DNA of 20,399 bases, from positions 1 through 20,399 of the forward strand of contig JAVEZR010000012.1 of the NCBI GenBank assembly GCA_034002865.1, read 5' to 3'. Both the position numbers and the translations under genes were made by a program. The stretch is from UBA5209 sp034002865. Its GTDB lineage: Bacteria; Patescibacteriota; Dojkabacteria; SC72. Below the pieces are notes generated by a model that had not been told where the DNA came from, searched no databases, and saw only the letters and a program-made list of their open reading frames with translations. Shown here piece by piece: positions 6,999 to 15,908 of this stretch (position 1 is its first letter; the number at the start of each line of letters is the position of its first letter).

Positions 6999-7484
6999 AT
7001 GACAAAAAAGAAATATCTTGTAGTAATAACCTTACTAGTAATATTTGGAGTGTTAATATCTATTCTATTCTCATCTCAAGGTGAAGAGGTAGTAGAATCT
7101 ACACAGAGAGCATTCTTTAGGAATATTGGTAAAACCTCTTGCATATATGTAGATGAAACCTCAAAGAAGGATGCTGTTAGTACATATGGATTAGAAACCA
7201 AAATAGTAGAGGGAGTACTTTACGATGGTACTGATAGAGAAGCTTTTGTTTATAGTTTAATCAGTAATGGAGATATTAATACTTTTATGCACTCTTATGC
7301 TGATGTTTGTCTTGTAGAACAGAAAGAGGATGAAAATGCATATATTCTAAAATATGAATCTAGACAGGTATATTTTACAAACGAGAAGAATGTTCAAATA
7401 GATAGCTTTACTGTAGTAATAGATAAGGGTAGTAAAGAGGTTACAGTAATACCAGAATTAGATAGCTCTCTTGAAACAGATTAG
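6999..7484 (+). CDS. Small membrane-anchored protein, function unknown
   Basis: This is a 161-residue protein with a lysine-rich start (MTKKKY) and one hydrophobic helix (about 6-25), with the remaining roughly 135 residues predicted outside the membrane. The outer part has two well-separated cysteines (in GKTSCIYV and ADVCLVEQ), which could form a disulfide. I do not recognise a family. It is divergent from msrA, with 83 AT-rich bases between the starts; a -10-like TATAAA lies five bases before the ATG and there is no Shine-Dalgarno. Confidence 0.7.
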   Translation: MTKKKYLVVITLLVIFGVLISILFSSQGEEVVESTQRAFFRNIGKTSCIYVDETSKKDAVSTYGLETKIVEGVLYDGTDREAFVYSLISNGDINTFMHSYADVCLVEQKEDENAYILKYESRQVYFTNEKNVQIDSFTVVIDKGSKEVTVIPELDSSLETD

Positions 7485-7503
7485 TAGGGAATATGATTCT
7501 CAA

Positions 7504-7911
7504 CTATTTAGAATATTCATCTTTTAATAACTCTACTATTTCCTCTAGGTTATTCTCAACCTTAATTAAACAACTTTCCTTACCAATACTTTCTAAATAG
7601 TTATACTCTGCTTGAAAGATTACATCATCAAACCAAAGAAAATCACTATTAATATCAATACCTTCTGTTTTTAATACATTCCATTTAGTATTTTTAATAC
7701 CTTTTATCATTTCTAATATATCTTTCTCTAATTCTTCTTCTAAGTGATACAAAGCTATATCACTTTCTCCATGTTTAGTATGTGTACTTAACCAATATAC
7801 TTCTCCTTTAGATATATTAAATACAGTAGTAAGAAATTCTTTTAAATATGGCATTTGTTTATACTCTTTAGTATCTAAGAGAACACCATCGATATCTAGG
7901 TAGATTTTCAT
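7504..7911 (-). CDS. HAD-fold protein, last gene of the GmrSD-associated unit
   Basis: This 135-residue protein opens with the HAD motif I, LDIDGVLL (Asp6, Asp8). It then has hydrophobic-strand-plus-Thr/Ser motif II (YWLSTHTKHG, about 39-48) and an acidic motif IV-like FLWFDDV near residue 92. No large cap domain is present. Small HADs of this type include phosphatases and the HAD domains attached to RNA-repair proteins (the 'Swiss army knife' group); I cannot choose between them. Its start overlaps the stop of the upstream ADP-ribosylglycohydrolase-like gene by ATGA, indicating translational coupling. The acidic residues needed for catalysis appear present, unlike those of its upstream partner. 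Confidence 0.75.
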   Translation of the reverse strand: MKIYLDIDGVLLDTKEYKQMPYLKEFLTTVFNISKGEVYWLSTHTKHGESDIALYHLEEELEKDILEMIKGIKNTKWNVLKTEGIDINSDFLWFDDVIFQAEYNYLESIGKESCLIKVENNLEEIVELLKDEYSK

Positions 7912-8795
7912 TTGTTTGCTCTTTCAACTAAATACTTATATACCACATCCACATATCTTTCCTTCCATCCTTCACTATTAAGATAATCTTCATCCATTGA
8001 GAATGTATTAATATCATTACTAATAGTATCTAATATCTCTATACTATCAACCTCTTTAATACCATTGTATAACCCTAATATGCTTCCAACTAACATAGAG
8101 ACAGTAGTATTACTCTTTTTAGATTCGATAACACCATTCTCAAAATCATTTACATATTTAAAACAGTAGGACAAACATAAAGATAGACAATCATCTCCAT
8201 TCCTTTCCTCTAATCTTTTTACTAATACCTCCGAATTAGGATATCCCTTTAAAATATCTAAAGATATATTAAAAGCATCATCCAAATTAATTCCATTTAT
8301 AAGTAAGGAAACAAAAGAAGAAAGAAAACCGGAGGATAAGGTAATTAAATTATTACCATGGGTAATACTACAAACCTTCATACTCAAATCAAATATCTCT
8401 TCCCTACTTTTTGAATTAAAATAACAGAGAGATATACCAATAGCTCTAGATAATACATCGCATTCCTCTGTGTCATTACTACTTTTACCAACTGAATTAA
8501 TATCCATACTTTTAACTATTTCTAATGTACTATTACTTCCTTCTTTAAAATCTTTGGAATTATATAACCATGTTGTTATAAACCCACTATCACTATTTAA
8601 CTTAGACCAATCCTTTAATGCTAAAAATATCCATTTAGATATATCTCCCCCTATTCCCTTAATCTTTAATCTAGTTTCTCCATACAGTATTCCATTAATT
8701 GTAAAAAGTAATTGTTGTGTATCTAAACCCATATCATCACCAATACTACTTCCATATATACATCCTTTTATTCTATCTTTAATATCTAATTCCAT
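7908..8795 (-). CDS. ADP-ribosylglycohydrolase-fold protein with degenerate active site
   Basis: The 295 residues follow the DraG/ARH fold: DRIKGCIYGSSIGDDMG at the start, the central CSITHGN segment (about 142-148), and a C-terminal VGSILGLYNG. Active DraG enzymes bind two Mg2+ ions through a TDDT-like motif near the N-terminus and a DxDT motif before that last helix. Here the first is reduced to LDTQQ (24-28) and the second is SNTT (228-231), so the key acids are missing. It is probably a non-catalytic ADP-ribose or nucleotide binder, or a protein with a new role. It sits 29 bases after the FtsK-like gene and overlaps the HAD gene by four bases. The intact relative at 19392-20168 gives a useful comparison within this window. 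Confidence 0.75.
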   Translation of the reverse strand: MELDIKDRIKGCIYGSSIGDDMGLDTQQLLFTINGILYGETRLKIKGIGGDISKWIFLALKDWSKLNSDSGFITTWLYNSKDFKEGSNSTLEIVKSMDINSVGKSSNDTEECDVLSRAIGISLCYFNSKSREEIFDLSMKVCSITHGNNLITLSSGFLSSFVSLLINGINLDDAFNISLDILKGYPNSEVLVKRLEERNGDDCLSLCLSYCFKYVNDFENGVIESKKSNTTVSMLVGSILGLYNGIKEVDSIEILDTISNDINTFSMDEDYLNSEGWKERYVDVVYKYLVERANK

Positions 8796-8824
8796 TAAGA
8801 TTTTTATTTAATTTATTTCTTCCT

Positions 8825-9586
8825 TTACGAAATATTTTTAATAATTTCTTCTGTTTCCTCAGTAGAAATAAAAGGTGTTTGTACCCTTATCTTTTCATTT
8901 GTATCCATATTTTTAAATATCATATCTCCACTTCCCATTAGTTCTTCTGCACCCTGCTCTCCTAATACGGTTGTAGAGTCCTGTGAGGTAGGTAGGAATC
9001 CTACTAGTCTATTTGGAATACTCTCCCTTATTCTTTTTAAGAATTCGTTGTCAGCCACCTTAGATGAGGAGAGGATTGTATATATTCCTAAGTTATTACC
9101 ATTATTTAATATATGCATAACCCAATGTCTTAAATCTTGAAATACGTTACTATGTATTCTTTCTAGAGAAAGAAAATCTGCATAGTCTTCTAAGAGTATT
9201 ACAATATCTGGATATGATTTATCTTTATTCTCTTCTCTTTCTGTATATATATCAGCTAATGTATATACTGCTTGTTCTACATCATATATAACTGGATATT
9301 TAAGATGAGGGATATTTTCATATATATATAGTTCTGCTTGTTTAAAATCTATTAGTATTATTTGTACTTCTTTTGGTGTTTTAGTTAGTAATATTGTATT
9401 TATTACATTATTTAAAAATACTGATTTACCACTGTGAGTAGATCCTGATATTAATATGTTTTTTAATTCTTTTAGATCTTTAATATGTATATCATTATTA
9501 GAGTCTTTACCTAAGATGATGGGGAGAGAATATTTTTCTTTGTTTAATTCTTTTAAACAATCTTTAAGGTAGAGGGGATTCTTCAT
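8825..9586 (-). CDS. Stand-alone FtsK/HerA-type motor ATPase with swapped Walker B acids
   Basis: The 253-residue protein is essentially the RecA-like motor core of FtsK/SpoIIIE with no N-terminal membrane helices and no C-terminal DNA-reading gamma domain. Visible features are Walker A GSTHSGKS (48-55), the strand IILIDFKQAEL (76-86), IPHLKYPVIYD, and the C-terminal DSTTVLGEQGAEELMGSGDMIF. In FtsK the Walker B end is DE-x-AD; here it is LEDYAD (132-137), with the two acids in reverse order, and the usual ATQRP segment is SSSKV. Hydrolysis may be altered or lost. It starts three bases after the stop of the DUF262 nuclease gene, so the two are almost certainly co-expressed. Such ATPases usually move or sense double-stranded DNA as hexamers. 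Confidence 0.85.
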   Translation of the reverse strand: MKNPLYLKDCLKELNKEKYSLPIILGKDSNNDIHIKDLKELKNILISGSTHSGKSVFLNNVINTILLTKTPKEVQIILIDFKQAELYIYENIPHLKYPVIYDVEQAVYTLADIYTEREENKDKSYPDIVILLEDYADFLSLERIHSNVFQDLRHWVMHILNNGNNLGIYTILSSSKVADNEFLKRIRESIPNRLVGFLPTSQDSTTVLGEQGAEELMGSGDMIFKNMDTNEKIRVQTPFISTEETEEIIKNIS

Positions 9587-9589
9587 GCC

Positions 9590-11344
9590 CTATTTTAATG
9601 ATAGCTTATCAAATGCATGGCTTATCACTTTTGCAATTAACTTTCTCCTTTCAACTAAGAATTTCTCATATTCCATTTTCTCCCAGTTTTCAGGAAGAGC
9701 ATGCCAGAAATACATATTCTCCTTTTCTTCTCGAGAGAAATGAGAAAGTGATTTCTTAATATACTCTTTCGGGGACTTATCTGAAATATCGATATTATCA
9801 TTCCACTCAACTAATGCATAGTTTGCTATTTGATTTCTCACTGTTTGGTTATCAACCCCCTCTCTAATTAAATATGCCTTGGGGAAGAGATGGTGTCTTT
9901 CAAGCGCAGACTTGTTTGATTTAAGGCCACCCTGTATCAAATCTCTTACTTCTACTTTAGAAAAGAGACCCTTTGCTCCTAAAATGACTAAAGAGGCATA
10001 ATAAGCGAAAAGTTGTGGACTTCTTGAACTTGAGGTAGCTAAGTCATTAGGTAATGTAATTTCCCAATAATCATTCGTTATCGTACTATCAATAATTTCA
10101 GTTAACAGATTAATAAATTCTTCTGCACTATGCACCTCTTTTAGTTTGACTAAATCTATTTCCATAACGGTCTCTGGAGAGCCTGTATATCTCCCAGTAA
10201 GAGAAGAAAAGAAAAACCACCTGGCAATTAAACTTTTTAATGTACTTAGGTCAACATTGTAATCATTTCTTCCAATCAAGAAAAATACATAAGCATAGAG
10301 AACTGTATTCTTTGAGGTAAGAATATCTTCTCTAATAAAACCCGCAATTGATAGTGATTTGAGGAATTCATGCCAAGTAGTTATATCTAAGGTTTTATCT
10401 TGAGCTTCTTTTAATTTCTCAAATTGTTGAACCCTCCTCTCATCGCTAAACTCTCCTGTTTCAAGATCCTTTCCTCTTAAGATACTATAAATATAATTCA
10501 TCCTTGCCCTTCTAAAACCGTAACCAACAGAACATTTCAAAATCTCATCAGCATCTGGTTGAATAATATAATTGAAAGGAGACACTCCCGTGCCAGATGA
10601 GCTTTTTGCATTTCTTGAGAAAGATTCCAACTGCATCCTTCCTTCATCCCAATAGACAGACATTAATGTTAGTATGAAATCTGCCATATTAAGTGTTTGA
10701 CCTTGGCTATTTATCTTCACAAAAATATCTGCCACTGCTTCTTCAGTAATGTTTGGATTTAACTCTAATGAGGAGAAGGGATAGGCATCTAAATTTTTTA
10801 ATTTGAGGATATTATCTTGAATAGTTCTAATTTCTTCGTCTGTTAATTGCCTTCTTTCTTTTAGTTTTGAAATGAAGTTATCTTTTAGGTCAAAGATATT
10901 TATATTTGGATTCCATATATCCGTAATACTATGAATATACTCATCATTTCTCCCTGTTGATGCATCGGGAACGACAAAAGTACTATCTAAAGGTTTGAAA
11001 GAGATTACTATCTTATCTTTTACAAAATTTTTTCTAAAAATTTCCTTACCTTTTATAACTGCATATAAGGAGGTTAGTCTTTGTTGACCATCAACAATCA
11101 ATAAATTGGGGGATATTTGTCTTGTTCCAGTTCCTATTAATGCTACGTTATTCTGTTCCCCGTTTGCCCAAAAAAGAAAGTATCCTACAGGGTATCCTTT
11201 AAACATCGAATCGAATAAATCTCTAACTTTTGTATCTGTCCAAACGAACTCCCTTTGGATATCAGGTAATCCTATTATTCCTACATCTATATTTTGAATT
11301 ATTGTTGCAAGATTATAGTCTACTTGTTTAAATAGTTGAGCCAT
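9590..11344 (-). CDS. GmrSD-type DUF262/DUF1524 restriction nuclease
   Basis: This 584-residue protein combines two domains known from GmrSD and other type IV or phage-defence enzymes. The N-terminal DUF262 (about 10-250) has IQREFVW (29-35) and the ParB/Srx-like nucleotide motif DGQQRLTS (85-92). The C-terminal DUF1524 is an HNH-type nuclease with RHHLFP (His484, His485) followed by the conserved N-x-ISDKSPKEY segment near 518-528. GmrSD uses NTP-dependent DUF262 to drive cleavage of modified (for example glucosylated) phage DNA. All key motifs look intact. It heads the four-gene minus-strand unit and lies 111 bases downstream of the recombinase remnant. It has no Shine-Dalgarno; a TATAAT lies 40 bases before the ATG. 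Confidence 0.92.
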   Translation of the reverse strand: MAQLFKQVDYNLATIIQNIDVGIIGLPDIQREFVWTDTKVRDLFDSMFKGYPVGYFLFWANGEQNNVALIGTGTRQISPNLLIVDGQQRLTSLYAVIKGKEIFRKNFVKDKIVISFKPLDSTFVVPDASTGRNDEYIHSITDIWNPNINIFDLKDNFISKLKERRQLTDEEIRTIQDNILKLKNLDAYPFSSLELNPNITEEAVADIFVKINSQGQTLNMADFILTLMSVYWDEGRMQLESFSRNAKSSSGTGVSPFNYIIQPDADEILKCSVGYGFRRARMNYIYSILRGKDLETGEFSDERRVQQFEKLKEAQDKTLDITTWHEFLKSLSIAGFIREDILTSKNTVLYAYVFFLIGRNDYNVDLSTLKSLIARWFFFSSLTGRYTGSPETVMEIDLVKLKEVHSAEEFINLLTEIIDSTITNDYWEITLPNDLATSSSRSPQLFAYYASLVILGAKGLFSKVEVRDLIQGGLKSNKSALERHHLFPKAYLIREGVDNQTVRNQIANYALVEWNDNIDISDKSPKEYIKKSLSHFSREEKENMYFWHALPENWEKMEYEKFLVERRKLIAKVISHAFDKLSLK

Positions 11345-11384
11345 AAGATTAATAATTAATTTAGTACAAAAACTAACTTAAGAG

Positions 11385-11390
11385 ATTATA
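11385..11390 (-). promoter_or_regulatory. -10 box for the GmrSD-led operon
   Basis: TATAAT on the minus strand, 40 bases upstream of the nuclease start. No convincing -35 is found 17 bases further upstream. It is the only promoter-like box I see between the recombinase remnant and the nuclease gene. Confidence 0.4.
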
Positions 11391-11454
11391 TAGTATAGAA
11401 AAAAATTTCTCATTATTTAAATCAAATATGAATTTACAAAATAGATCTTTATTA

Positions 11455-11598
11455 TTATTTCTGTTTTGTTATCTTTTCTCTTTTAGCTTTTTGTTTCATT
11501 TCCATGAGTTGTCCATCTATACTCATGGCTTGTCTTTCCTCTGATTCTGAAGATTTTCTAGCATAGAGAACATATTCTAATTCATTGGTATCTTTCAT
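11455..11598 (-). pseudogene. Truncated large serine recombinase, N-terminal fragment
   Basis: A 47-codon frame with its own ATG encodes the start of a resolvase/invertase-type serine recombinase. YARKSSESEERQ holds the Tyr-x-Arg-Lys-x-Ser catalytic signature (nucleophile probably Ser16 or Ser17), and MSIDGQLMEMKQKAKRE is the matching first helix. Family members run on for 400-550 more residues; here the match ends at about residue 41, then TKQK and three TAA codons follow. No continuation is visible in other frames. It is a remnant of an integrase that probably inserted this island, cut by a later deletion or insertion next to the GmrSD unit. An alternative, a functional short peptide, seems unlikely. 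Confidence 0.75.
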
Positions 11599-11637
11599 TA
11601 GAAGGAAGGTACAGTAAGGGGGGGGAAAGTCTAGGAA

Positions 11638-14600
11638 TTATTCGGAATAATATTTCTTAAAATTTTCTGCTTGCTCAAATACTTCCCTAAAGACCTCATC
11701 TTTTGGTACAGGAGGATAACCATATTTATCAAGTGTCAGAATCAGATCTACTTTAAGCTCTGCCTTGATATCACTTTTCTTAGACCAATCTGTATACTTA
11801 GATTTATCATCCACAATAGCCTTAACAGCCATAGAGAGTGTCCGCAATTTTTCTTCAGGGTAGTAAAATGCATATTTTTCTGCGACAGCTTTCAAAATAT
11901 CATAAAAGGCTTTCTCTTCATAATCAATACCTAAACCAACAAAAGATTGTCTTTCTTGTTGTAATTGTTTAAATAAATTTGCAAACTGACCTGCGACTTC
12001 ATCCAATACATGGCTTTGAAAAACATCAGAATCTCTTCGCTCGTTATATACCTCAATTAGTTTCTTGAGTTTTTTTGAAAAATCCATTGCCTTAATCTTA
12101 TTTGTTTTCTTAAATTCTCCTATTGCTTCGGATAAAAGTTTTTGTAGTAATTTAATTTTTGTATTAGGCAATTTAATTTTTTCAATTTTTGCTAGATATT
12201 CATCACTAAAAATATCCATACTATCATCTTTTTTGTTATGACCAATCTTAAATATCTCCTCTACTCCTTCACTTATTAAAGCTTCTTGAATCAATTGGCG
12301 AACCTTCTCATTCATCTGTGCTGTATCAGGTGCATCACCTTTAGTTAATTTGTAAATAATTGATTTGATTGCAAAGTAGAAATGTATATGATCTCGCTCA
12401 ACTTGTGTGATTTTCTCATTTGAACAACAAAGATTGTAGGCAGATTTTAATTTTTTGGTAATAGAGATAAAACGATTCTCAATATCTACGGATATTTGTA
12501 CAAACTCAGCAGCTCTATTTAAACAATTCAGTTTTTCTAGTGGTAAACCTTGGAAAAATGAATTAGTATCAAAACCATAAAACAATTTCGAGAGCAGGTC
12601 TAACTGATCTTTAACTATTCCCACAGCTTTCTCAACATCAACAAAATCATCATTATGAACTTTGCTATATTTTGCGAGAGCAATATTCATATTACTTTTA
12701 ATGCCAATATAATCGACTACAAGCCCTACCTCCTTTCCTTCATATACACGATTTACTCTTGAAATAGTTTGAATCAATGAGTGTTGCTGAACTGGCTTGT
12801 CAATATAAATTGCTTCCAAGAATGGCACATCGAAACCTGTAAGCCACATATCTACAACAATTGCAATTTTAAAGTTTGACTTGGCATTTTTGAATTGTCT
12901 GTCTAACTCTTTTCTATTATCTTTTGTACCAAGCATATCGTAAAGCACTTTTTCATCATCTTTATTTCGAGTCATTACCATTTTTATTCTCTCTATTGGT
13001 TTTATTTCTCGTCTCTCTGCATCAGTCAATATAGATCCTTCCTCACAGGCTCTAATTTCAGCCCACTCTGGTCTTAGGGTAATTACCTCTTTATAAAAGT
13101 TATATGCAATCGGCCGGCTAGAACAAACGAACATTATTTTTCCTTTAATACTTGCACCTTCTTCTATTCTTTTCTCGTAATGCTCAACAAAATCTTTTGC
13201 AAGCAGTTTCAACCTTTTTGGATCACCCAAAATGACTTCCATCTGGGCAACTGCTTTTTTGCTTTCTTCAATTTGGTATTCGTTCGCCCCTTCTTCTGCA
13301 CAAATTTCGTAATATTTTTCAATTTCTTCTAATTTCTCCTCGTTTAACAATACTTTTGCCGCCCTACCTTCATAAACGATTCTTACAGTAATTTCATCTT
13401 CTACGGATTCTTTCATCGTATAAGCATCCGCGACATCGCCAAAGACAGCCAAAGTCCCATCGATTGGAGTGCCTGTAACACCGACATACGTTGCATTTGG
13501 TAGAGAATCGTGAAGATATTTCGCAAAACCATATTTAACCTCAACACCCTTGTCAGTCATTTTTAGCTTTTGGTCTAAGTTGATCTGAGTCCTATGTGCT
13601 TCATCAGAAATACAAATCACATTTGATCTGCCTGTAAGTAAATCTGTATCTTCAGTAAATTTTTGAATAGTCGTTAAGTAAACACCTCCTCCTTTAATTC
13701 CTTGAAGTTTTTCTCTTAAATCGGCCCTGCTTTCAACGCTTAAAATCTTATCTTCATTTATAAAAGTCTTTGCATTAGTAAATTGTTCAGAAAGTTGGTC
13801 ATCAAGATCGGTTCTATCGGTAATCAATACAATCGTTGGACTTGAAAAATCAATACTTTTCATCAATAATCGTGACAAATACAACATAGCGAAACTTTTA
13901 CCTGATCCAGTTGCACCAAAATAGGTTCCGCCTTTACCACTTCCGTTTGGCTTAATGTTTGTTTTTATGTTTTCATATAATTTACGAGCTGCATAATATT
14001 GAGGGTATCGGCAAACAATTTTTGTTTCGCTTTTGGTAGAATCTGGAAAGTAAATAAAATTATGAATAACATCTAGCAATCTTTCCTTATCGAACAAACC
14101 TTTTATCATGGTGTACAAAGAATCGATCCCATCTTTAGGCTCATCAGCATTATTAATTTTTCTCCAAGCATAGAAGAAGTCATAAGGTGCAAATAATGAC
14201 CCCATCTTATTATTTACTCCATCGCTTATAACACAAAAAGCATTATATTTAAGTAGCTCTGGAATATCTCTTCTGTAGCGAACAGTAAGTTGAGTATATG
14301 CATCTTTAATGGTGCAATTTTCTTTTACTGCACTTTTGAATTCAAAAACTACTAAAGGCAATCCGTTTATATACACGATACCATCAGGAATTCTTTTTTC
14401 ATTTCCTTGAATTTCCAATTGATTAACAATTTTAAAGATATTGTTTGAGGCATTATCAAAATCAAGAAGTTCAATAAAAATATCTTTTTGACTTCTATCC
14501 TCTCTTTTAAATATAAAACCATCAGAAACCAATCGGAGAATGTCTCGGTTGCTTTCATAGAGAGCTGAACTGGGATAAAGATCTAACTTTCTTAAGATAG

Positions 14601-14784
14601 TATCAATTTCATTTTGAGTAATTCCGTATTGTGTATATCTGTTTTGAAGAAATATGCGAAGATCATCTCTCAATAAAACATCACCCATTTCTTTATGAAT
14701 AGTATCTCCATGATAATGTGGGATATTAACTTCACCAAAAAGTTCTATTACAGCTTGTTCTAATGTTTCTTCTGTAAATTTCAT
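11638..14784 (-). CDS. hsdR: Type I restriction enzyme, HsdR motor/nuclease subunit
   Basis: This is the restriction subunit: it translocates DNA with an SF2 helicase motor and cleaves unmethylated DNA away from the recognition site. The 1048 residues show the HSDR N-terminal PD-(D/E)xK nuclease (PDG at about 133-135, FEFK at about 147-150), then Walker A GATGSGKS (about 290-297), DEAHR (about 394-398), TGTPI, and helicase motifs including TGFDVP and QTISRVNR. A C-terminal helical domain follows that would contact HsdM/HsdS. No break or missing motif was seen and the length is typical. Its ATG overlaps the hsdS stop (ATGA), as expected for a coupled operon. Downstream lies an eight-G run (11618-11625) and the recombinase remnant. 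Confidence 0.98.
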   Translation of the reverse strand: MKFTEETLEQAVIELFGEVNIPHYHGDTIHKEMGDVLLRDDLRIFLQNRYTQYGITQNEIDTILRKLDLYPSSALYESNRDILRLVSDGFIFKREDRSQKDIFIELLDFDNASNNIFKIVNQLEIQGNEKRIPDGIVYINGLPLVVFEFKSAVKENCTIKDAYTQLTVRYRRDIPELLKYNAFCVISDGVNNKMGSLFAPYDFFYAWRKINNADEPKDGIDSLYTMIKGLFDKERLLDVIHNFIYFPDSTKSETKIVCRYPQYYAARKLYENIKTNIKPNGSGKGGTYFGATGSGKSFAMLYLSRLLMKSIDFSSPTIVLITDRTDLDDQLSEQFTNAKTFINEDKILSVESRADLREKLQGIKGGGVYLTTIQKFTEDTDLLTGRSNVICISDEAHRTQINLDQKLKMTDKGVEVKYGFAKYLHDSLPNATYVGVTGTPIDGTLAVFGDVADAYTMKESVEDEITVRIVYEGRAAKVLLNEEKLEEIEKYYEICAEEGANEYQIEESKKAVAQMEVILGDPKRLKLLAKDFVEHYEKRIEEGASIKGKIMFVCSSRPIAYNFYKEVITLRPEWAEIRACEEGSILTDAERREIKPIERIKMVMTRNKDDEKVLYDMLGTKDNRKELDRQFKNAKSNFKIAIVVDMWLTGFDVPFLEAIYIDKPVQQHSLIQTISRVNRVYEGKEVGLVVDYIGIKSNMNIALAKYSKVHNDDFVDVEKAVGIVKDQLDLLSKLFYGFDTNSFFQGLPLEKLNCLNRAAEFVQISVDIENRFISITKKLKSAYNLCCSNEKITQVERDHIHFYFAIKSIIYKLTKGDAPDTAQMNEKVRQLIQEALISEGVEEIFKIGHNKKDDSMDIFSDEYLAKIEKIKLPNTKIKLLQKLLSEAIGEFKKTNKIKAMDFSKKLKKLIEVYNERRDSDVFQSHVLDEVAGQFANLFKQLQQERQSFVGLGIDYEEKAFYDILKAVAEKYAFYYPEEKLRTLSMAVKAIVDDKSKYTDWSKKSDIKAELKVDLILTLDKYGYPPVPKDEVFREVFEQAENFKKYYSE

Positions 14785-15908
14785 ATTTTATTTACCTTAA
14801 AATTATCAACTACCCCTTTTATCAAAACAGGGCACAATGGAGCAATCATATTTTTTAAATCTTCATTTATTTTTTTTCTTGACTCCAACACATGATGAAT
14901 GTCAACAATGGAATTTTGAACTTCAATGTCCGGAATAGGTAGTCTTACCGCGCACATATCTTCCCAGTTAAAAGTTTCTCTGGCACTGCCCCAAGAGTGA
15001 AAACGAGCATATCTATCAAAATCTTGGCGAGTAAACCAAAGATAAAGAAACTCAGGTAACAAATCTTCTTTTGTGATTTCAAAAACAGGATAGATTTTTG
15101 AAACAATATAATCTTCCTCCGTGTTTAAAGCAATAGGAATCCTCTCTCCCATTCTTGCAGTATTGGGATTAAAAACAAATTGGCCCTTTTTAAGAAGCTT
15201 ATATCCTGAAAGCTTAACATTGGTCATGTTTGCTTTAGGCTTTATTAACACTTTATGGATAGAAACTCCCCTTACTTTACTTAATGGTAAGCCATAATTT
15301 TCATATTCTGATTGCTGAATATACTCGCCAAGTGTTTTTAATTCATTCTTTTTAAGCAAATTCTCAATAAAAGTATCACAAATTAACTGGAGATCCTCCA
15401 AACTTCCTTCAAAACATTTTTGGTTGCGAAGAAACTCATTATAAACAGCAACGACATTTCTTTGAGTTTCGATCTCCTCAGGAATTGGAATTTCAATTTC
15501 GCAAAATCGTTCCCACTCTAAGCTAGAACGCACACTCCCATCACTGATAAACCAACCATATCTGTCTGATTCTGGTCTTTGAAAATACATCATTAAATAT
15601 TCTGGGAGAACTTTATTTATATCTTCTACCTCGAAAATAAGATATGCAGGAGAAATAATCGCGGGATTATCATCTGAGTACAAAACTACGCGAACAGTTT
15701 CATCTCTTCCAACTTGCATTGCACTGTATGCAAATTGACCTTTACGAATTATTTTATATTTAGATAAATCTGTTTTCGAAGTATTTGCAACAGAAGGCAT
15801 AAATTTCTTCCGAATATTTATACCCAAAAGATTAGTTACCTCAAAGTTTTTATTCCTTTCATCTACGAGCTTTATATAATCACCTATTTTTTTATAATTC
15901 AATTTCAT
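14781..15908 (-). CDS. hsdS: Type I restriction-modification specificity subunit HsdS
   Basis: HsdS sets the DNA target of both methylation and cleavage. With the ATG at 15906-15908 it has 375 residues; the open frame can be extended two codons to a TTG. Two target-recognition domains are visible as an internal duplication: each has a 'K(K/R)GQF' strand (about 60 and 245), a 'LPEYLMMYF / LPEFLYLWF' segment, and a 'SxRSSLEWERFCEIEIPIP / SARETFNWEDMCAVRLPIP' end followed by a conserved helix. Each half therefore recognises one part of a bipartite site that cannot be predicted by eye. It overlaps hsdM by 17 bases and hsdR by four. Confidence 0.95.
   Translation of the reverse strand: MKLNYKKIGDYIKLVDERNKNFEVTNLLGINIRKKFMPSVANTSKTDLSKYKIIRKGQFAYSAMQVGRDETVRVVLYSDDNPAIISPAYLIFEVEDINKVLPEYLMMYFQRPESDRYGWFISDGSVRSSLEWERFCEIEIPIPEEIETQRNVVAVYNEFLRNQKCFEGSLEDLQLICDTFIENLLKKNELKTLGEYIQQSEYENYGLPLSKVRGVSIHKVLIKPKANMTNVKLSGYKLLKKGQFVFNPNTARMGERIPIALNTEEDYIVSKIYPVFEITKEDLLPEFLYLWFTRQDFDRYARFHSWGSARETFNWEDMCAVRLPIPDIEVQNSIVDIHHVLESRKKINEDLKNMIAPLCPVLIKGVVDNFKVNKI

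Noticed and set aside
11618..11625. Run of eight G downstream of hsdR as a regulatory or phase-variation tract
   Set aside because: It lies outside any reading frame and is not at a promoter position; no function can be supported.
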